A DNA stretch of 64,000 nucleotides from JADLHS01 sp964594985 (GTDB lineage Bacteria; Verrucomicrobiota; Verrucomicrobiia; Limisphaerales; JADLHS01), in the NCBI GenBank assembly GCA_964594985.1, contig CAZQNQ010000007.1:62001-126000 (forward strand). Direction: 5' to 3'. Numbering within the stretch: the stretch's first letter is position 1; the number at the start of each line of letters is the position of its first letter. The translations under genes and the position numbers were made by a program. The notes under the pieces are model-generated. The model was not told the origin of the DNA. It did not search any database and saw nothing but the letters and a program-made list of their open reading frames with translations. Below, one piece after another: positions 43,302 through 52,407 of the stretch.

Positions 43302-44318
43302 ATGTCAGTTCAATTCAAAGATTATTACGCCGTGCTTGGAGTGCCCCGCACGGCAAGCGATGCGGATCTCAAGAAGGCCTTCCGCAAACTCGCGCGCGAG
43401 TATCATCCCGACGTCGCCAAGGATAAGAAGCGCGCGGAGGAAAAATTCAAGGAGATCAACGAGGCCTACGAGGTGCTCGGTGACCCCGCAAAGCGCAAGC
43501 AATACGATCAACTCGGGCCGAACTGGAAATCCGGCGCTGAGTTTCGGCCGCCACCCGGCTGGGGCGGGGCGCGTTCACCTGGTGGAGCGGGGGCCGGGGA
43601 ATTCAATTTCGGCGGCACGGGTTTCAGTGATTTTTTTGAGGAACTCTTTGGGGGACGCCGCAACGGCGGTCGTCGCGCCGGTGGATTCGACGGCGCCGAT
43701 TTCGCGGAACGCGGCGCGGACATCGAAGGCGACATCATGGTCACGTTGGAAGAAGTCATGCGTGGATCATTGCGCTCGGTGAATGTGCGCCATGCCGTCG
43801 CGTGCGAAACTTGCGGCGGCTCGGGACGGCTCGGGCAACGAACGTGCCCGGCTTGCGAAGGGGCAGGGCGCGTGGGTCGCTCGAAAACCTATCAAGTGAA
43901 GGTGCCCGCGGGTGTCATCGAAGGACAACGCTTGCGCCTGTCCGGACGCGGCGAAGCCGGTGCGCACGGTGGCTCGGCGGGCGATTTGTTTTTGCGCGTG
44001 CGGCTGGCAAAGCACCCCGACTTCGACGTCGAGGAACACAATTTGATTTACGAAGCGCCCATCGCGCCGTGGGAAGCCGTGCTTGGGAGCAACATTTCTG
44101 TGCCGACTTTGGATGGCTCGGTGAACATCAAGATTCCGGCGGGCACGCAGGCCGGCCAGAAGCTGCGCGTGCGGGGCCGCGGCTTGACGTCGCACGCGGG
44201 CGGGCGCGGGGATTTGCTGGTGGTGACGCGGGTGGAAGTGCCGGTGCAGATCACGGACGCCGAGCGCGACTTGTGGAAGAAGCTGGCCGATGAATCAAAC
44301 TTTTCACCGCGCGAATGA
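43302..44318 (+). CDS. DnaJ-like cochaperone with a half zinc centre
   Basis: The 338-residue protein has a J domain (YYAVLGVPRTASDADLKKAF, HPD at 35-37), a Gly/Phe-rich linker (FGGTGFSDFFEELFGG), and the C-terminal peptide-binding domains. Between them lie only two CxxCxGxG-type motifs, CETCGGSG (Cys168, Cys171) and CPACEGAG (Cys182, Cys185), where DnaJ has four and CbpA none. It stimulates DnaK ATPase. It stands alone and is not next to dnaK or grpE. Confidence 0.92.
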   Translation: MSVQFKDYYAVLGVPRTASDADLKKAFRKLAREYHPDVAKDKKRAEEKFKEINEAYEVLGDPAKRKQYDQLGPNWKSGAEFRPPPGWGGARSPGGAGAGEFNFGGTGFSDFFEELFGGRRNGGRRAGGFDGADFAERGADIEGDIMVTLEEVMRGSLRSVNVRHAVACETCGGSGRLGQRTCPACEGAGRVGRSKTYQVKVPAGVIEGQRLRLSGRGEAGAHGGSAGDLFLRVRLAKHPDFDVEEHNLIYEAPIAPWEAVLGSNISVPTLDGSVNIKIPAGTQAGQKLRVRGRGLTSHAGGRGDLLVVTRVEVPVQITDAERDLWKKLADESNFSPRE

Positions 44319-44363
44319 TTAACATTGAAACCCGGGCCGGTTCGCACCGAAAATCCCGTTGTC

Positions 44364-45062
44364 ATGCCTGAAACGAAATTGATTGTCATCACCGGGGCTA
44401 CGCGTGGTTTGGGCCGCGCGATGGCGGATGCGTTCATCAAACTCGGTCACACGGTGCTCGGCTGTGGCCGGTCCGGAAAGGAGATTGATCGTCTGCGTAA
44501 GCAATATGCCGCGCCGCATGATTTTTATCCGGTGGACGTGGCGTCCGACACGGCGGTGAAATCCTGGGCCAGCCTGGTGCTCGCGTCGCACGGCGTGCCG
44601 GACCTGATCCTGAACAACGCCGGAGTCATCAACGCCAACGCGCGCTTGTGGGAGATCGAGGCGCGGGAGTTCGATGAGGTGATGAACACCAATCTGCGCG
44701 GCACGGTGAATGTGATCCGCCATTTCGCGCCGCCGATGGTGGAGCGGAAGCGCGGCGTGATCGTGAATTTCAGCTCCGGCTGGGGCCGTTCGACGGACGC
44801 CGAGGTGGCGCCGTATTGCGCGACGAAGTGGGCGGTGGAGGGATTGACGCAGGCGCTCGCGCAGGAATTGCCGACCGGCATGGCGGCGGTGGCGTTGAAC
44901 CCGGGCATCATCAACACCGAGATGTTGCGCAGTTGCTTTGCAGGTTCAGCTTCAAGTTATCCGTCACCGGAAAAATGGGCTGCGACCGCTGTTCCATTCC
45001 TGCTGGGAATTAAACCCAGTGACAACGGCCGTCCGCTGACGGTGTCGGGTTATGAAGGGTGA
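44364..45062 (+). CDS. Short-chain dehydrogenase/reductase
   Basis: The 232-residue protein has the classical SDR loop ITGATRGLGRAMAD (about 9-22), LILNNAGVINANA, the catalytic Ser in NFSSGWG and YCATKWAVEGLTQAL. The ATG at 44364 gives the family length. It starts 46 bases after the DnaJ-like gene and may be cotranscribed. The substrate is not predictable. Confidence 0.92.
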   Translation: MPETKLIVITGATRGLGRAMADAFIKLGHTVLGCGRSGKEIDRLRKQYAAPHDFYPVDVASDTAVKSWASLVLASHGVPDLILNNAGVINANARLWEIEAREFDEVMNTNLRGTVNVIRHFAPPMVERKRGVIVNFSSGWGRSTDAEVAPYCATKWAVEGLTQALAQELPTGMAAVALNPGIINTEMLRSCFAGSASSYPSPEKWAATAVPFLLGIKPSDNGRPLTVSGYEG

Positions 45063-45379
45063 GAGCGTATCCCAAAGTCTAAGCAGAAACTTCTTGTCTG
45101 GGCAGTGCGCCGGACATACAACACAAAGCGTTCGATCGCCAGTTTTAGAAACCAGCATGTAACCAGAACAACACACAAAACATTTAGCGTAGCTTTGGCT
45201 ACGGTTCAGTTGCGAAACCGCCAGTTTCAATTTCACAGAACCGCCCAAGTACGCGTCCACCCGGGCGCGGCTTGGCGTACTTCTGTGAAGGGCGCCTGGC
45301 GGTGCCAGCAACTGGGGTGCGTCGGGTTCGCGCCCCTTTAGTTCCGTAGCGGACCATCAGAAACGGGAAACGGAACCAC
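45063..45379. other. Gene-free spacer before the giant hydrolase gene
   Basis: The 317 bases hold a long nested hairpin (45217-45303), a small hairpin near 45187-45201 (GTAGC-TTTG-GCTAC) and GTTCCGT/ACGGAAC arms about 20 bases apart shortly before the start codon at 45380. I considered known riboswitch consensus sequences and could not match any. Confidence 0.6.
45217..45303. repeat. 87-base nested palindrome upstream of the giant hydrolase gene
   Basis: Three nested arm pairs are perfect: ACCGCCAG (45217-45224) with CTGGCGGT (45296-45303), TTCACAGAA (45232-45240) with TTCTGTGAA (45281-45289), and AAGTACGC (45247-45254) with GCGTACTT (45275-45282). It may be a transcribed structure, a terminator of the SDR gene or another palindromic repeat. 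No second copy is seen in the window. Confidence 0.82.
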
Positions 45380-48300
45380 ATGAAAACGGATAAACGACTC
45401 TTCGCAGGGATCATCGCAGTTTTAGCACTTCTTCATTCAGTTGAGCCGGGCCGGACTGCTCCACGCGCGCCGCAACCGCCGTGGCCCGAGGAAAGCATCA
45501 AGATTTTCGGCTTTGATTCCGGCTATGCGCGCGGGCCGTGGCGGAATCTGGCACTCAATGAGGACAACGCCACGCTTTTAGAAAGTTGGAGTGGATATGC
45601 GTTAAGTCGCGAAGCCAGCCGCGAAAGTTTCCTGCCGGTTCCCGTCATCATTCCGGCGTTGGCTGCGGAAAAGGAAATGAACTTTGCGCCGGCGGCCGGG
45701 GTGGTCCGGTGCTGGTTTGCGGCCAACTGGAGCACGGCCGGCAAAGTCAGCGGAGGACAAGGGCCGGGGCATGCGGCGCGGCTGTTGGAACTGGTGGACC
45801 TCAATGGCAAGAAAGCCAAAACCCGGTGGTCGTTGTTCTTCAATGCGGCGGGCGACACGCTATTTTTGGCGGGGGAAACCAAACTGGGCGCGGCGGTGGT
45901 GTTGCAAGCGCCGGTGGAATTTGTGGCGGGGGACTGGCGGTTGATTTCGCTGTGCTACTCGGAAACCAATGTGGTGTTGCAACTGGACACGGCAACGATT
46001 GCGCAGGCGGGTGGTTTGGCCGCTCCCGCCGCATGGGAAGAAAAGGATTTGGGACTGGTCATTGGTTCGGACGTTTATGCCTCGGCGGATTCGTTGGCGG
46101 AGGGGCAGTTTGACGAAGTGGTGACGAAGCGGCGGTGGCCGACGAAAATGGACTGGCAGGAAATGTATTTCAACAGCGGCAAACGGCGGTCGTGGCTTGG
46201 GGCACAAGGAACGAAGGAGGAAGAACAAGCCAAAGTGGTGGCGCTGAAATCTATCGGGTTGTTGCCGGAGGAATACGGGATGGCGTCGCAGAGCTTGTTG
46301 GAAGGCGGTGGCACGATGGCCTACAGCTATGCGGAGGGAAGTTTGTGGCTGGGGATTTTGAGCGTCACCAACGGGCAGGCCAATTTGATCGTGCATGGCA
46401 CCGAGCCAGAGGCCGCGTATGAAATCCTCAGCAAGGAAACATTAACCAACAGCACTTGGGCGGGGGAGTTGCCGATTGTGCTGGGCGCGGCGGGGCAGGA
46501 TTGGACGGCGGCGACGGTGGCGATTGGAGCGCGGACCAACAGCCTGTTTCTGTGGGCCAGAGTTTTGCGTGACACGGACGGGGACGGCCTGCCGGATTGG
46601 TGGGAATTGGAACACGGTCTTGATCCGAACAATCCCGACACGGGGAACACGGGGGTGCCGGATGGCTACAAAGACAGTGACAATGATGGTTGGACGAACT
46701 TGCAGGAGTATCAGAACGGGACGAGTCCGGGGCTGTTCAATACGCCACCGCCACCGCGCAACGTTACAGCACGTTTGGATGCGACAGGGACAACCGTCAT
46801 CATGACTTGGGAATCCGGGGGCGGGCCAGTTGCAAGTTACGAGATTGGATATTACCAGTTTTTCCCAATTACACAGAACATTTCGCCTACTACACACACG
46901 GCCACCTTTGAATTGGATCCGTTCTATGTGGAGAATCTGGCTTATGACAACCCAAGCGTGGCGGTGCGGGCACGCTTTCCAGATAACAGTTCAGCGACAA
47001 GCCTAGCGGTAACAATCAAGCGCCAGAATGTTCAGGTGTATGCTGTGCGTGGAGCGAACTGCAATTTTTACCTCGTGCCGCAGGCGTTGAGTGCCGGGGT
47101 CGAACGGATTCGGTTCGGCTACTCGCTCTGGGATAGCCCAGGCTTTACGCCTTGGTTTGACCTTTATCCAACCAATCTCAGCAATGGGAGTCTGCGCCTG
47201 CCGTTGGAGCAACGCCCCGCTGAAGCGACCATTTATTATGAATGCATTTTTGCCGATGGAAGCAGGAGCGAATTTGAGTCTTTAGGTTTCAATACAAGCT
47301 GGGAAGATTGGAGTTCTCGGCAAGACACCCCGCGGACTGTTTTTGTCGATGCCCGCCCGCATCTCAAAGAAAATTTGCGCTTCTTGCTCCGGGCGGCAAC
47401 GGCCACGCTGCCGTTCAGTTACACCTCGGCGTTTTTAACCGACTCGGAGGCCGCCCCCGTAAGTCCTGCTCCGTGGTTCACGACAACGCCGGAAACGTAT
47501 TTTGCCCGGACCGCGAGTTCGACGGAATATGAATACTCCGGCTATCGCAACTATAGTTATTACTATAATCACTGTTTGTTGCTGTCCGCCCGCCCGGTGT
47601 GGGAACATTATTACTGGCGGAATTTTGTTTTTGATTCGCAGGATTTTACCGCATCTGGAATCTGGACCAATGGGGCTGGTTACAACGGGAGCAGTCTGAT
47701 GCGGACGCTCAATGATACCGCCCAGTATCGGTTTGGTGGCGACGTCAGCAATTCAACTGCCCCGCCGCTGGCTTTTGATGGCAGCAGTTCCGCTTGGTTG
47801 TATTTTCGTAACGTGCCATTTGACTTGGATTCTGGCGTGTATCCCGAATCCGTGCCCGAAGTGGGATTAAGTTTTGCGGCAGACCTTGCCTATTTAGCCG
47901 CCAACACTCGCAATTGTTATGGGCTTTTCTTAAACTCCCTCAGAGTCGGCCTGGCCAATGTTTATTACCCGGGAAATTTGTTTGTGCTTTATGATACGCG
48001 TCTTTTCCCGGAATACGCCCAACCGCAATTACAAACAGAGGGCTATTACTTTGCCAGCCAAACGGCCCGGCTCAGATATGGGCCGCGGAATCAGTCCGGT
48101 ATTCTGCTGGGCGACCCCACCCCATTACCCGGCACGCCCAACTTTTCCGTTACGAATGTTTCACCGGCTCTGATTACGGGCGTCGGACAGCAAATCTTGG
48201 TTTCTGGTTGGGCCAAGCAAGCCATCGTGAATGGCTATGCCAACAAGTTTGCCTATCTGGAGCAATACTTTGACCAAGCGTTCACGACGACCAATGGCGT

Positions 48301-50017
48301 GGTGACGACGAATGAAACCGGAGTCCTCTCGCCGTATGGCGAGTTTTTCCCGACGGAACCGGGCCGCACGGCCTTGGTGACCTTGCCGGATATCGAGACT
48401 GGCGAACGCGGCACAGCCACCGTATATGTGGTGTCCATGAACCTGGACGCCAATCATGACGGCATAATGGACAGAACTTTCTTTGGCCCCGACCAAACCT
48501 CCGCCACCAAGCCGTTCCGGTTTTGGGTGAATAATGACTATGATGTTTCGTCCGGCACTGCCGATCTCGCCGGACACGAAGGGAACCCGCAGTATCGGAT
48601 TAACTCGTCCGACCCCGGCATCACCTGTCAGCGCGACTTGGAGGACTTTGCGCGGCTCTGGATTTGTGGGATGCCCGCCCTGACCAACGGCTATCAGGTG
48701 ACATTGAGCATGAACGCCCTCAGTGGCAATCCGGCGATCAATATAGTGAACGCGGTCGAGACGAATGGCGGCACGCTTTATCTGACGGACTCCAACACGG
48801 CATACGCCCAGGTTTGGGATCCGTACGGGCAAGGCCCCGGACAGAAGCGTCCCACGATTTCGGCGACCAACGCGCTGACGCTTTCGGCCAACCTATTCAC
48901 GAACAGCGGCAACAAGTATTTTCTGTTTGAAGGCAGAGGCATCGGCTCCGGTGAATTGGTGCTGACGATTCGGCAAGGCACGAACGTGTTGGCGCAAACC
49001 TCGGCGTGGCTGGATGTGCGGGATGTAAAGGACATGTTCGAGCACGCCCACATCGAAGGCGTGCTGACGACGTTCCCCTCGATGCGCACCAACAGCACGA
49101 GTACCAGCACCTTTAAGATTGATAACCAACCGGACACGGCCTCCGATGATGCCAAGCAACTCATCGTGCTCGCCCACGGCTGGAACAACAGCGTTGCACA
49201 GGCTGAGATTTACGCGCAGACCATGTTCAAGCGGCTGTACTGGGCGGGCTATCAAGGACGCTTTGCGGCTTTGCGCTGGCCCACGTTGTCCGGCGAAACG
49301 GATGGCTGGCTTTCGCTACTGACTTACAATCGCAGCGAGTACATCGCGTTCCGTTCTGCGGCGGGAGTATCGGCCTATTTCAACTCGCTGCGGTCCCGGT
49401 TCCCGGATTACTCGATCAACGCCGCCGCTCACAGCATGGGCAACATCGTGATGATGGAAGCGCTGAGGTTGCAGGCAGCATCGGGATCAAACGCCCTGAA
49501 CAATTACGTGCTGATGGAAGCAGCGGTGCCGGCGCATTGTTACGATACCAACGCGCCGTTGTGCCCCGGCCTTTTTACCGAGGAGTTTGATCATCCAACT
49601 CCCAACACCTATTTCGGCTACCCGGGAGCAGTAACGAATGCTTTGCGCGGAAAGATATTCAACTTTTTCAACACGAATGATCTCGCTCTCGCTGCGTGGG
49701 TTGGCAACCAACTCCTTCAAAAACCAGAAGGCACGTTGGGCTACCAGATAATACCGCCGCTACAACCACATTTGGTAGGTACCCTAATTACCGATCCTCG
49801 GGAAATCATGGCTTTCTGCGCGAGACCGCGTTCTTATGCGATGGGAGCACAGCCAGGAGTGCATGGGATGATCGTAGGGACAGAAGTTGATCTGAATGCT
49901 CGATTCGGTTTCGACCGCGATGCTGCGGATCACAGCGGTCAGTACACGAGAACCATCCATCAGGTGCGAGGATTTTATTCCACGTTTCTAGAAAAACTCG
50001 ACGAATCCCAGCCATGA
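45380..50017 (+). CDS. Giant exported multidomain protein with a C-terminal alpha/beta hydrolase
   Basis: The 1545-residue protein has a signal peptide (to about residue 26), a LamG/concanavalin-like region (about 95-270), a calcium-binding thrombospondin-3-like pair (DTDGDGLPDWWELEHGLDP and DSDNDGWTNLQEYQNGT, about 399-445) and a fibronectin III-like domain (PPPPRNVTARLDATGTTVIM). A long region without recognised domains follows. The alpha/beta hydrolase from about 1255 has VLAHGWNN (His1266, oxyanion region) and the nucleophile elbow AAHSMGN with Ser1352; NTNDLAL and GVHGMI may supply Asp and His. The likely role is a secreted esterase or lipase. It overlaps the next gene by ATGA. Confidence 0.87.
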   Translation: MKTDKRLFAGIIAVLALLHSVEPGRTAPRAPQPPWPEESIKIFGFDSGYARGPWRNLALNEDNATLLESWSGYALSREASRESFLPVPVIIPALAAEKEMNFAPAAGVVRCWFAANWSTAGKVSGGQGPGHAARLLELVDLNGKKAKTRWSLFFNAAGDTLFLAGETKLGAAVVLQAPVEFVAGDWRLISLCYSETNVVLQLDTATIAQAGGLAAPAAWEEKDLGLVIGSDVYASADSLAEGQFDEVVTKRRWPTKMDWQEMYFNSGKRRSWLGAQGTKEEEQAKVVALKSIGLLPEEYGMASQSLLEGGGTMAYSYAEGSLWLGILSVTNGQANLIVHGTEPEAAYEILSKETLTNSTWAGELPIVLGAAGQDWTAATVAIGARTNSLFLWARVLRDTDGDGLPDWWELEHGLDPNNPDTGNTGVPDGYKDSDNDGWTNLQEYQNGTSPGLFNTPPPPRNVTARLDATGTTVIMTWESGGGPVASYEIGYYQFFPITQNISPTTHTATFELDPFYVENLAYDNPSVAVRARFPDNSSATSLAVTIKRQNVQVYAVRGANCNFYLVPQALSAGVERIRFGYSLWDSPGFTPWFDLYPTNLSNGSLRLPLEQRPAEATIYYECIFADGSRSEFESLGFNTSWEDWSSRQDTPRTVFVDARPHLKENLRFLLRAATATLPFSYTSAFLTDSEAAPVSPAPWFTTTPETYFARTASSTEYEYSGYRNYSYYYNHCLLLSARPVWEHYYWRNFVFDSQDFTASGIWTNGAGYNGSSLMRTLNDTAQYRFGGDVSNSTAPPLAFDGSSSAWLYFRNVPFDLDSGVYPESVPEVGLSFAADLAYLAANTRNCYGLFLNSLRVGLANVYYPGNLFVLYDTRLFPEYAQPQLQTEGYYFASQTARLRYGPRNQSGILLGDPTPLPGTPNFSVTNVSPALITGVGQQILVSGWAKQAIVNGYANKFAYLEQYFDQAFTTTNGVVTTNETGVLSPYGEFFPTEPGRTALVTLPDIETGERGTATVYVVSMNLDANHDGIMDRTFFGPDQTSATKPFRFWVNNDYDVSSGTADLAGHEGNPQYRINSSDPGITCQRDLEDFARLWICGMPALTNGYQVTLSMNALSGNPAINIVNAVETNGGTLYLTDSNTAYAQVWDPYGQGPGQKRPTISATNALTLSANLFTNSGNKYFLFEGRGIGSGELVLTIRQGTNVLAQTSAWLDVRDVKDMFEHAHIEGVLTTFPSMRTNSTSTSTFKIDNQPDTASDDAKQLIVLAHGWNNSVAQAEIYAQTMFKRLYWAGYQGRFAALRWPTLSGETDGWLSLLTYNRSEYIAFRSAAGVSAYFNSLRSRFPDYSINAAAHSMGNIVMMEALRLQAASGSNALNNYVLMEAAVPAHCYDTNAPLCPGLFTEEFDHPTPNTYFGYPGAVTNALRGKIFNFFNTNDLALAAWVGNQLLQKPEGTLGYQIIPPLQPHLVGTLITDPREIMAFCARPRSYAMGAQPGVHGMIVGTEVDLNARFGFDRDAADHSGQYTRTIHQVRGFYSTFLEKLDESQP

Positions 50018-51123
50018 AAAAGCAGGTCATTGTTTTAGTCGGAATCGTTATTGTTGTTGGCGTTGGCCTCTTGTGGTGGTTTGCGAGGAACAAACCGACG
50101 CCTCCGATCAACGCGACCGAAGCTGAACAGCGAATAACGCCGCGGCAGTCAACCCGACCAGTGGTAGCACAACCTCAAATGGCTCAGAGACCGACAAACC
50201 AACCGAGCCAGCCCATGTCGGATGCTGAGTTGGAGGCGTACGGGCGAAAGGCCATTGCTCAACAGAAGGCTCGGAACAGGGAAATTGAGAAAAACTGGAA
50301 AGCTCAGTTGTCGGCACCTATCAATTTTTTTGGCAAGGTGCTTGATGAAAATGAGCAGCCCGTTGCGACAGCTACCATAGATTTCACTTGGAATGATTTA
50401 CCGCCAGAGGAGGAAACGGTCAAATATACCGGCGAATCGTTCACCCCATTTGCCTATATGCACAGTTCCAAGACCCAGACGACCAGCGATGCCCAAGGAT
50501 TATTTTCGCTTGTGGATAAAAAGGGGAAGGGCTTATCTGTAACGGTCAGCAAGGCAGGGTACTATCCAACAGTAAACGCTCGGCAAAGCTTTGAATTCGG
50601 TGACCCTTTAGTTGGAATTTTCTCTCCTGACGCAGCCAATCCGGTGGTGTTTCACTTGCGCAAGCGCGGACCCGGCACGGATTTGATTACCTCGCAGTAT
50701 GGCGTGAAGGATTACCTGGGCGTGTCGTTGCCGCTGGATGGAACTCCGGTGCAGGTGGACATGCTTGAAAGGAAAGCTGGACAAGGGCCCTTGACGATCA
50801 GCCAAACCAAACCGCCTTATGAAAGTTGGAAGCAGGCGACCGAATGGGCGTTTCGTCTGGAAATTCCCGGTGGCGGTTTCGTGGAACACAACGACGAGTT
50901 TCCGTTTGAAGCGCCGGCGAACGGCTATCAGTCGTCAGTCGAGTTCAACTTCCAAAAGGGCGAAACCAACTGGACGACGAACTTGAGCAAGGACTACTAC
51001 GTCAAGTTTGGCAATCCGCCGCGTTATGGGCGATTGCATCTTGAAACTTCGATCATGATGAGTGGGGCGCGGCTCACCTACGCGATCAATCCTGACGGCT
51101 CGCGTTACCTCGAATCCAAGTAA
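50014..51123 (+). CDS. Membrane-anchored protein with a carboxypeptidase-regulatory-like domain
   Basis: The 369-residue protein has an N-terminal anchor (VIVLVGIVIVVGVGLLWWF), then a Pro/Gln-rich stalk and a beta-sandwich like the carboxypeptidase-regulatory/Ig-like fold (INFFGKVLDENEQPVATATIDF, TSDAQGLFSLVDKKGKGLSVTV, KAGYYPTV). The start codon overlaps the hydrolase stop codon, so the two are made together. It may be a membrane tether, a chaperone or an immunity-like partner for the hydrolase; the sequence does not decide. Confidence 0.78.
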   Translation: MKKQVIVLVGIVIVVGVGLLWWFARNKPTPPINATEAEQRITPRQSTRPVVAQPQMAQRPTNQPSQPMSDAELEAYGRKAIAQQKARNREIEKNWKAQLSAPINFFGKVLDENEQPVATATIDFTWNDLPPEEETVKYTGESFTPFAYMHSSKTQTTSDAQGLFSLVDKKGKGLSVTVSKAGYYPTVNARQSFEFGDPLVGIFSPDAANPVVFHLRKRGPGTDLITSQYGVKDYLGVSLPLDGTPVQVDMLERKAGQGPLTISQTKPPYESWKQATEWAFRLEIPGGGFVEHNDEFPFEAPANGYQSSVEFNFQKGETNWTTNLSKDYYVKFGNPPRYGRLHLETSIMMSGARLTYAINPDGSRYLESK

Positions 51124-51372
51124 CGCTTTGTCTGGTCGCCTGCCCGCTGCAAAGAAAGTTCGCGGTTGCTCAATGGGAAGTCAGTTCGCACGGCGTTCGC
51201 AAGTTCACTGTGCGCTCAGGCAAATTGGGTGCGGGCTTCCAATCGAATGATTTTTCTGGTTGGCGGTGGTGGGGCGTGCGCGCGGAAGCCGGACGCTTGC
51301 GCGCCTTGCGCCGGGCCGTCTCCCCGGGTTTTGCTGAACGCTACAAGAGGAGGTTGCATGTGTCTTTGCGCT

Positions 51373-51400
51373 TTGAACTTTTCCGGCTTGCCCGTATAAC
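51373..51400 (+). promoter_or_regulatory. Candidate sigma-70 promoter for aroE
   Basis: A -35 box TTGAAC (51373-51378) and a -10 box TATAAC (51395-51400) are 16 bases apart. The aroE GTG at 51407 is 6 bases downstream of the -10 box, the distance expected for a start site, so the message may be leaderless. The rest of the 51124-51406 spacer shows no gene. Confidence 0.55.
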
Positions 51401-51406
51401 CCTCGC

Positions 51407-52285
51407 GTGTCCGCACCGTTTTCAGACCCGATCAATGCCAGCACGCGCTATTGCGCCGTGTTCGGGCATCCCATCAAGCACTCGGCTTCGCCCGCGATGC
51501 AGAACGCGGGCATTGCATCGCTCGGGCTGAACTGGTGCTATCTCGCCTTCGACGTGCATCCCGATGAACTCCGCGCCGCCATCGCCGGGGCGAAACAAAT
51601 GGGCTTCGTTGGTTTGAATCTGACCGTGCCGCACAAGTTGCTCGCGATGGAGATGGTGGATGCGCTCGATGTCTCGGCCAAAATCTGGGGCGCGGTGAAC
51701 ACGATCCGCTTCGAGACCGATGTTGCAGGGAAGGTTTTGGCGCGCGGCTTCAACACCGATGCTGAAGCGATTGTGCGCTCATTGCAGGAGGATTTGAATC
51801 TCAAGCTCCGAGGTGCGCGGGTCTTGTTGCTCGGCGCTGGCGGAGCAGGGCGGACGGCGGCGTTGAAACTGGCGACCGAAGGTGTAAGCGAGTTGTTTCT
51901 GGTCAATCGCACCCGGTCCAAAGCCGAGCAGATCGCGGCGGAAATCAAAAAGCAGATTCCCAGCGTGCTGGTGCTGACGGATTATCCCAAAGCTGAAATT
52001 GATCTCGTGTTGAACGCTACGTCGCTCGGCTTGAAGCCGGAGGACGGATTGCCGTTCGACGAAAAATCATTTTCCCTCAAACAAGCGAAAGCTGCTTACG
52101 ACATGATCTATCGCCCGGCGGAAACGCCCTTTCTTAAGGCGGCAAAAGCCGCAGGTTGCCGCACGGCGAATGGCTTGGGCATGTTGTTGTATCAAGGTGC
52201 GAAGGCGCTGGAAATCTGGTCGGGGAAAACTGCGCCGATTGGCGTGATGCGTGCGGCATTGGAGGCGAATGTCTATGGAAGCTAA
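51407..52285 (+). CDS. aroE: Shikimate dehydrogenase
   Basis: The 292-residue protein has the substrate loop GHPIKHSASPAMQNAG (20-35), the catalytic Lys in NLTVPHKLLAMEMVDAL, Asp in ARGFNTDAEAI, the NADP loop VLLLGAGGAGRTAAL, VNRTRSKAE, and NGLGMLLYQGAKALEIW near the C-terminus. It catalyses the reduction of 3-dehydroshikimate to shikimate. The start is GTG, with a candidate promoter directly upstream. Confidence 0.96.
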   Translation: MSAPFSDPINASTRYCAVFGHPIKHSASPAMQNAGIASLGLNWCYLAFDVHPDELRAAIAGAKQMGFVGLNLTVPHKLLAMEMVDALDVSAKIWGAVNTIRFETDVAGKVLARGFNTDAEAIVRSLQEDLNLKLRGARVLLLGAGGAGRTAALKLATEGVSELFLVNRTRSKAEQIAAEIKKQIPSVLVLTDYPKAEIDLVLNATSLGLKPEDGLPFDEKSFSLKQAKAAYDMIYRPAETPFLKAAKAAGCRTANGLGMLLYQGAKALEIWSGKTAPIGVMRAALEANVYGS

Positions 52286-52376
52286 AAGTCTAAAGTCTAA
52301 AGCCAAAAGTCTAAAGTTGCTGGCGCATAATGCGGTAGCGGGGCGGGGTGTCTTTGACTTCAGACTTCAGACCTTA
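52286..52376. repeat. Word-repeat inverted element (AAAGTCT words) after aroE
   Basis: AAAAGTCTAAAGTCTAAAGC (from about 52284) and TTTGACTTCAGACTTCAGAC (to 52376) are imperfect inverted arms. A third, single arm is present at 52572-52587 (TTAGACTTCAGACTTT). The 326-base spacer to the next gene holds this, the element at 52408 and no gene. Confidence 0.7.
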
Positions 52377-52407
52377 GCCGGAACTATTCAGATGAGATGG
52401 GGAACGG

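Noticed and set aside
45063..45379. Riboswitch (c-di-GMP-I or other) before the giant hydrolase gene
   Set aside because: The spacer has strong hairpins, but I could not match conserved core nucleotides of any riboswitch class that I know.
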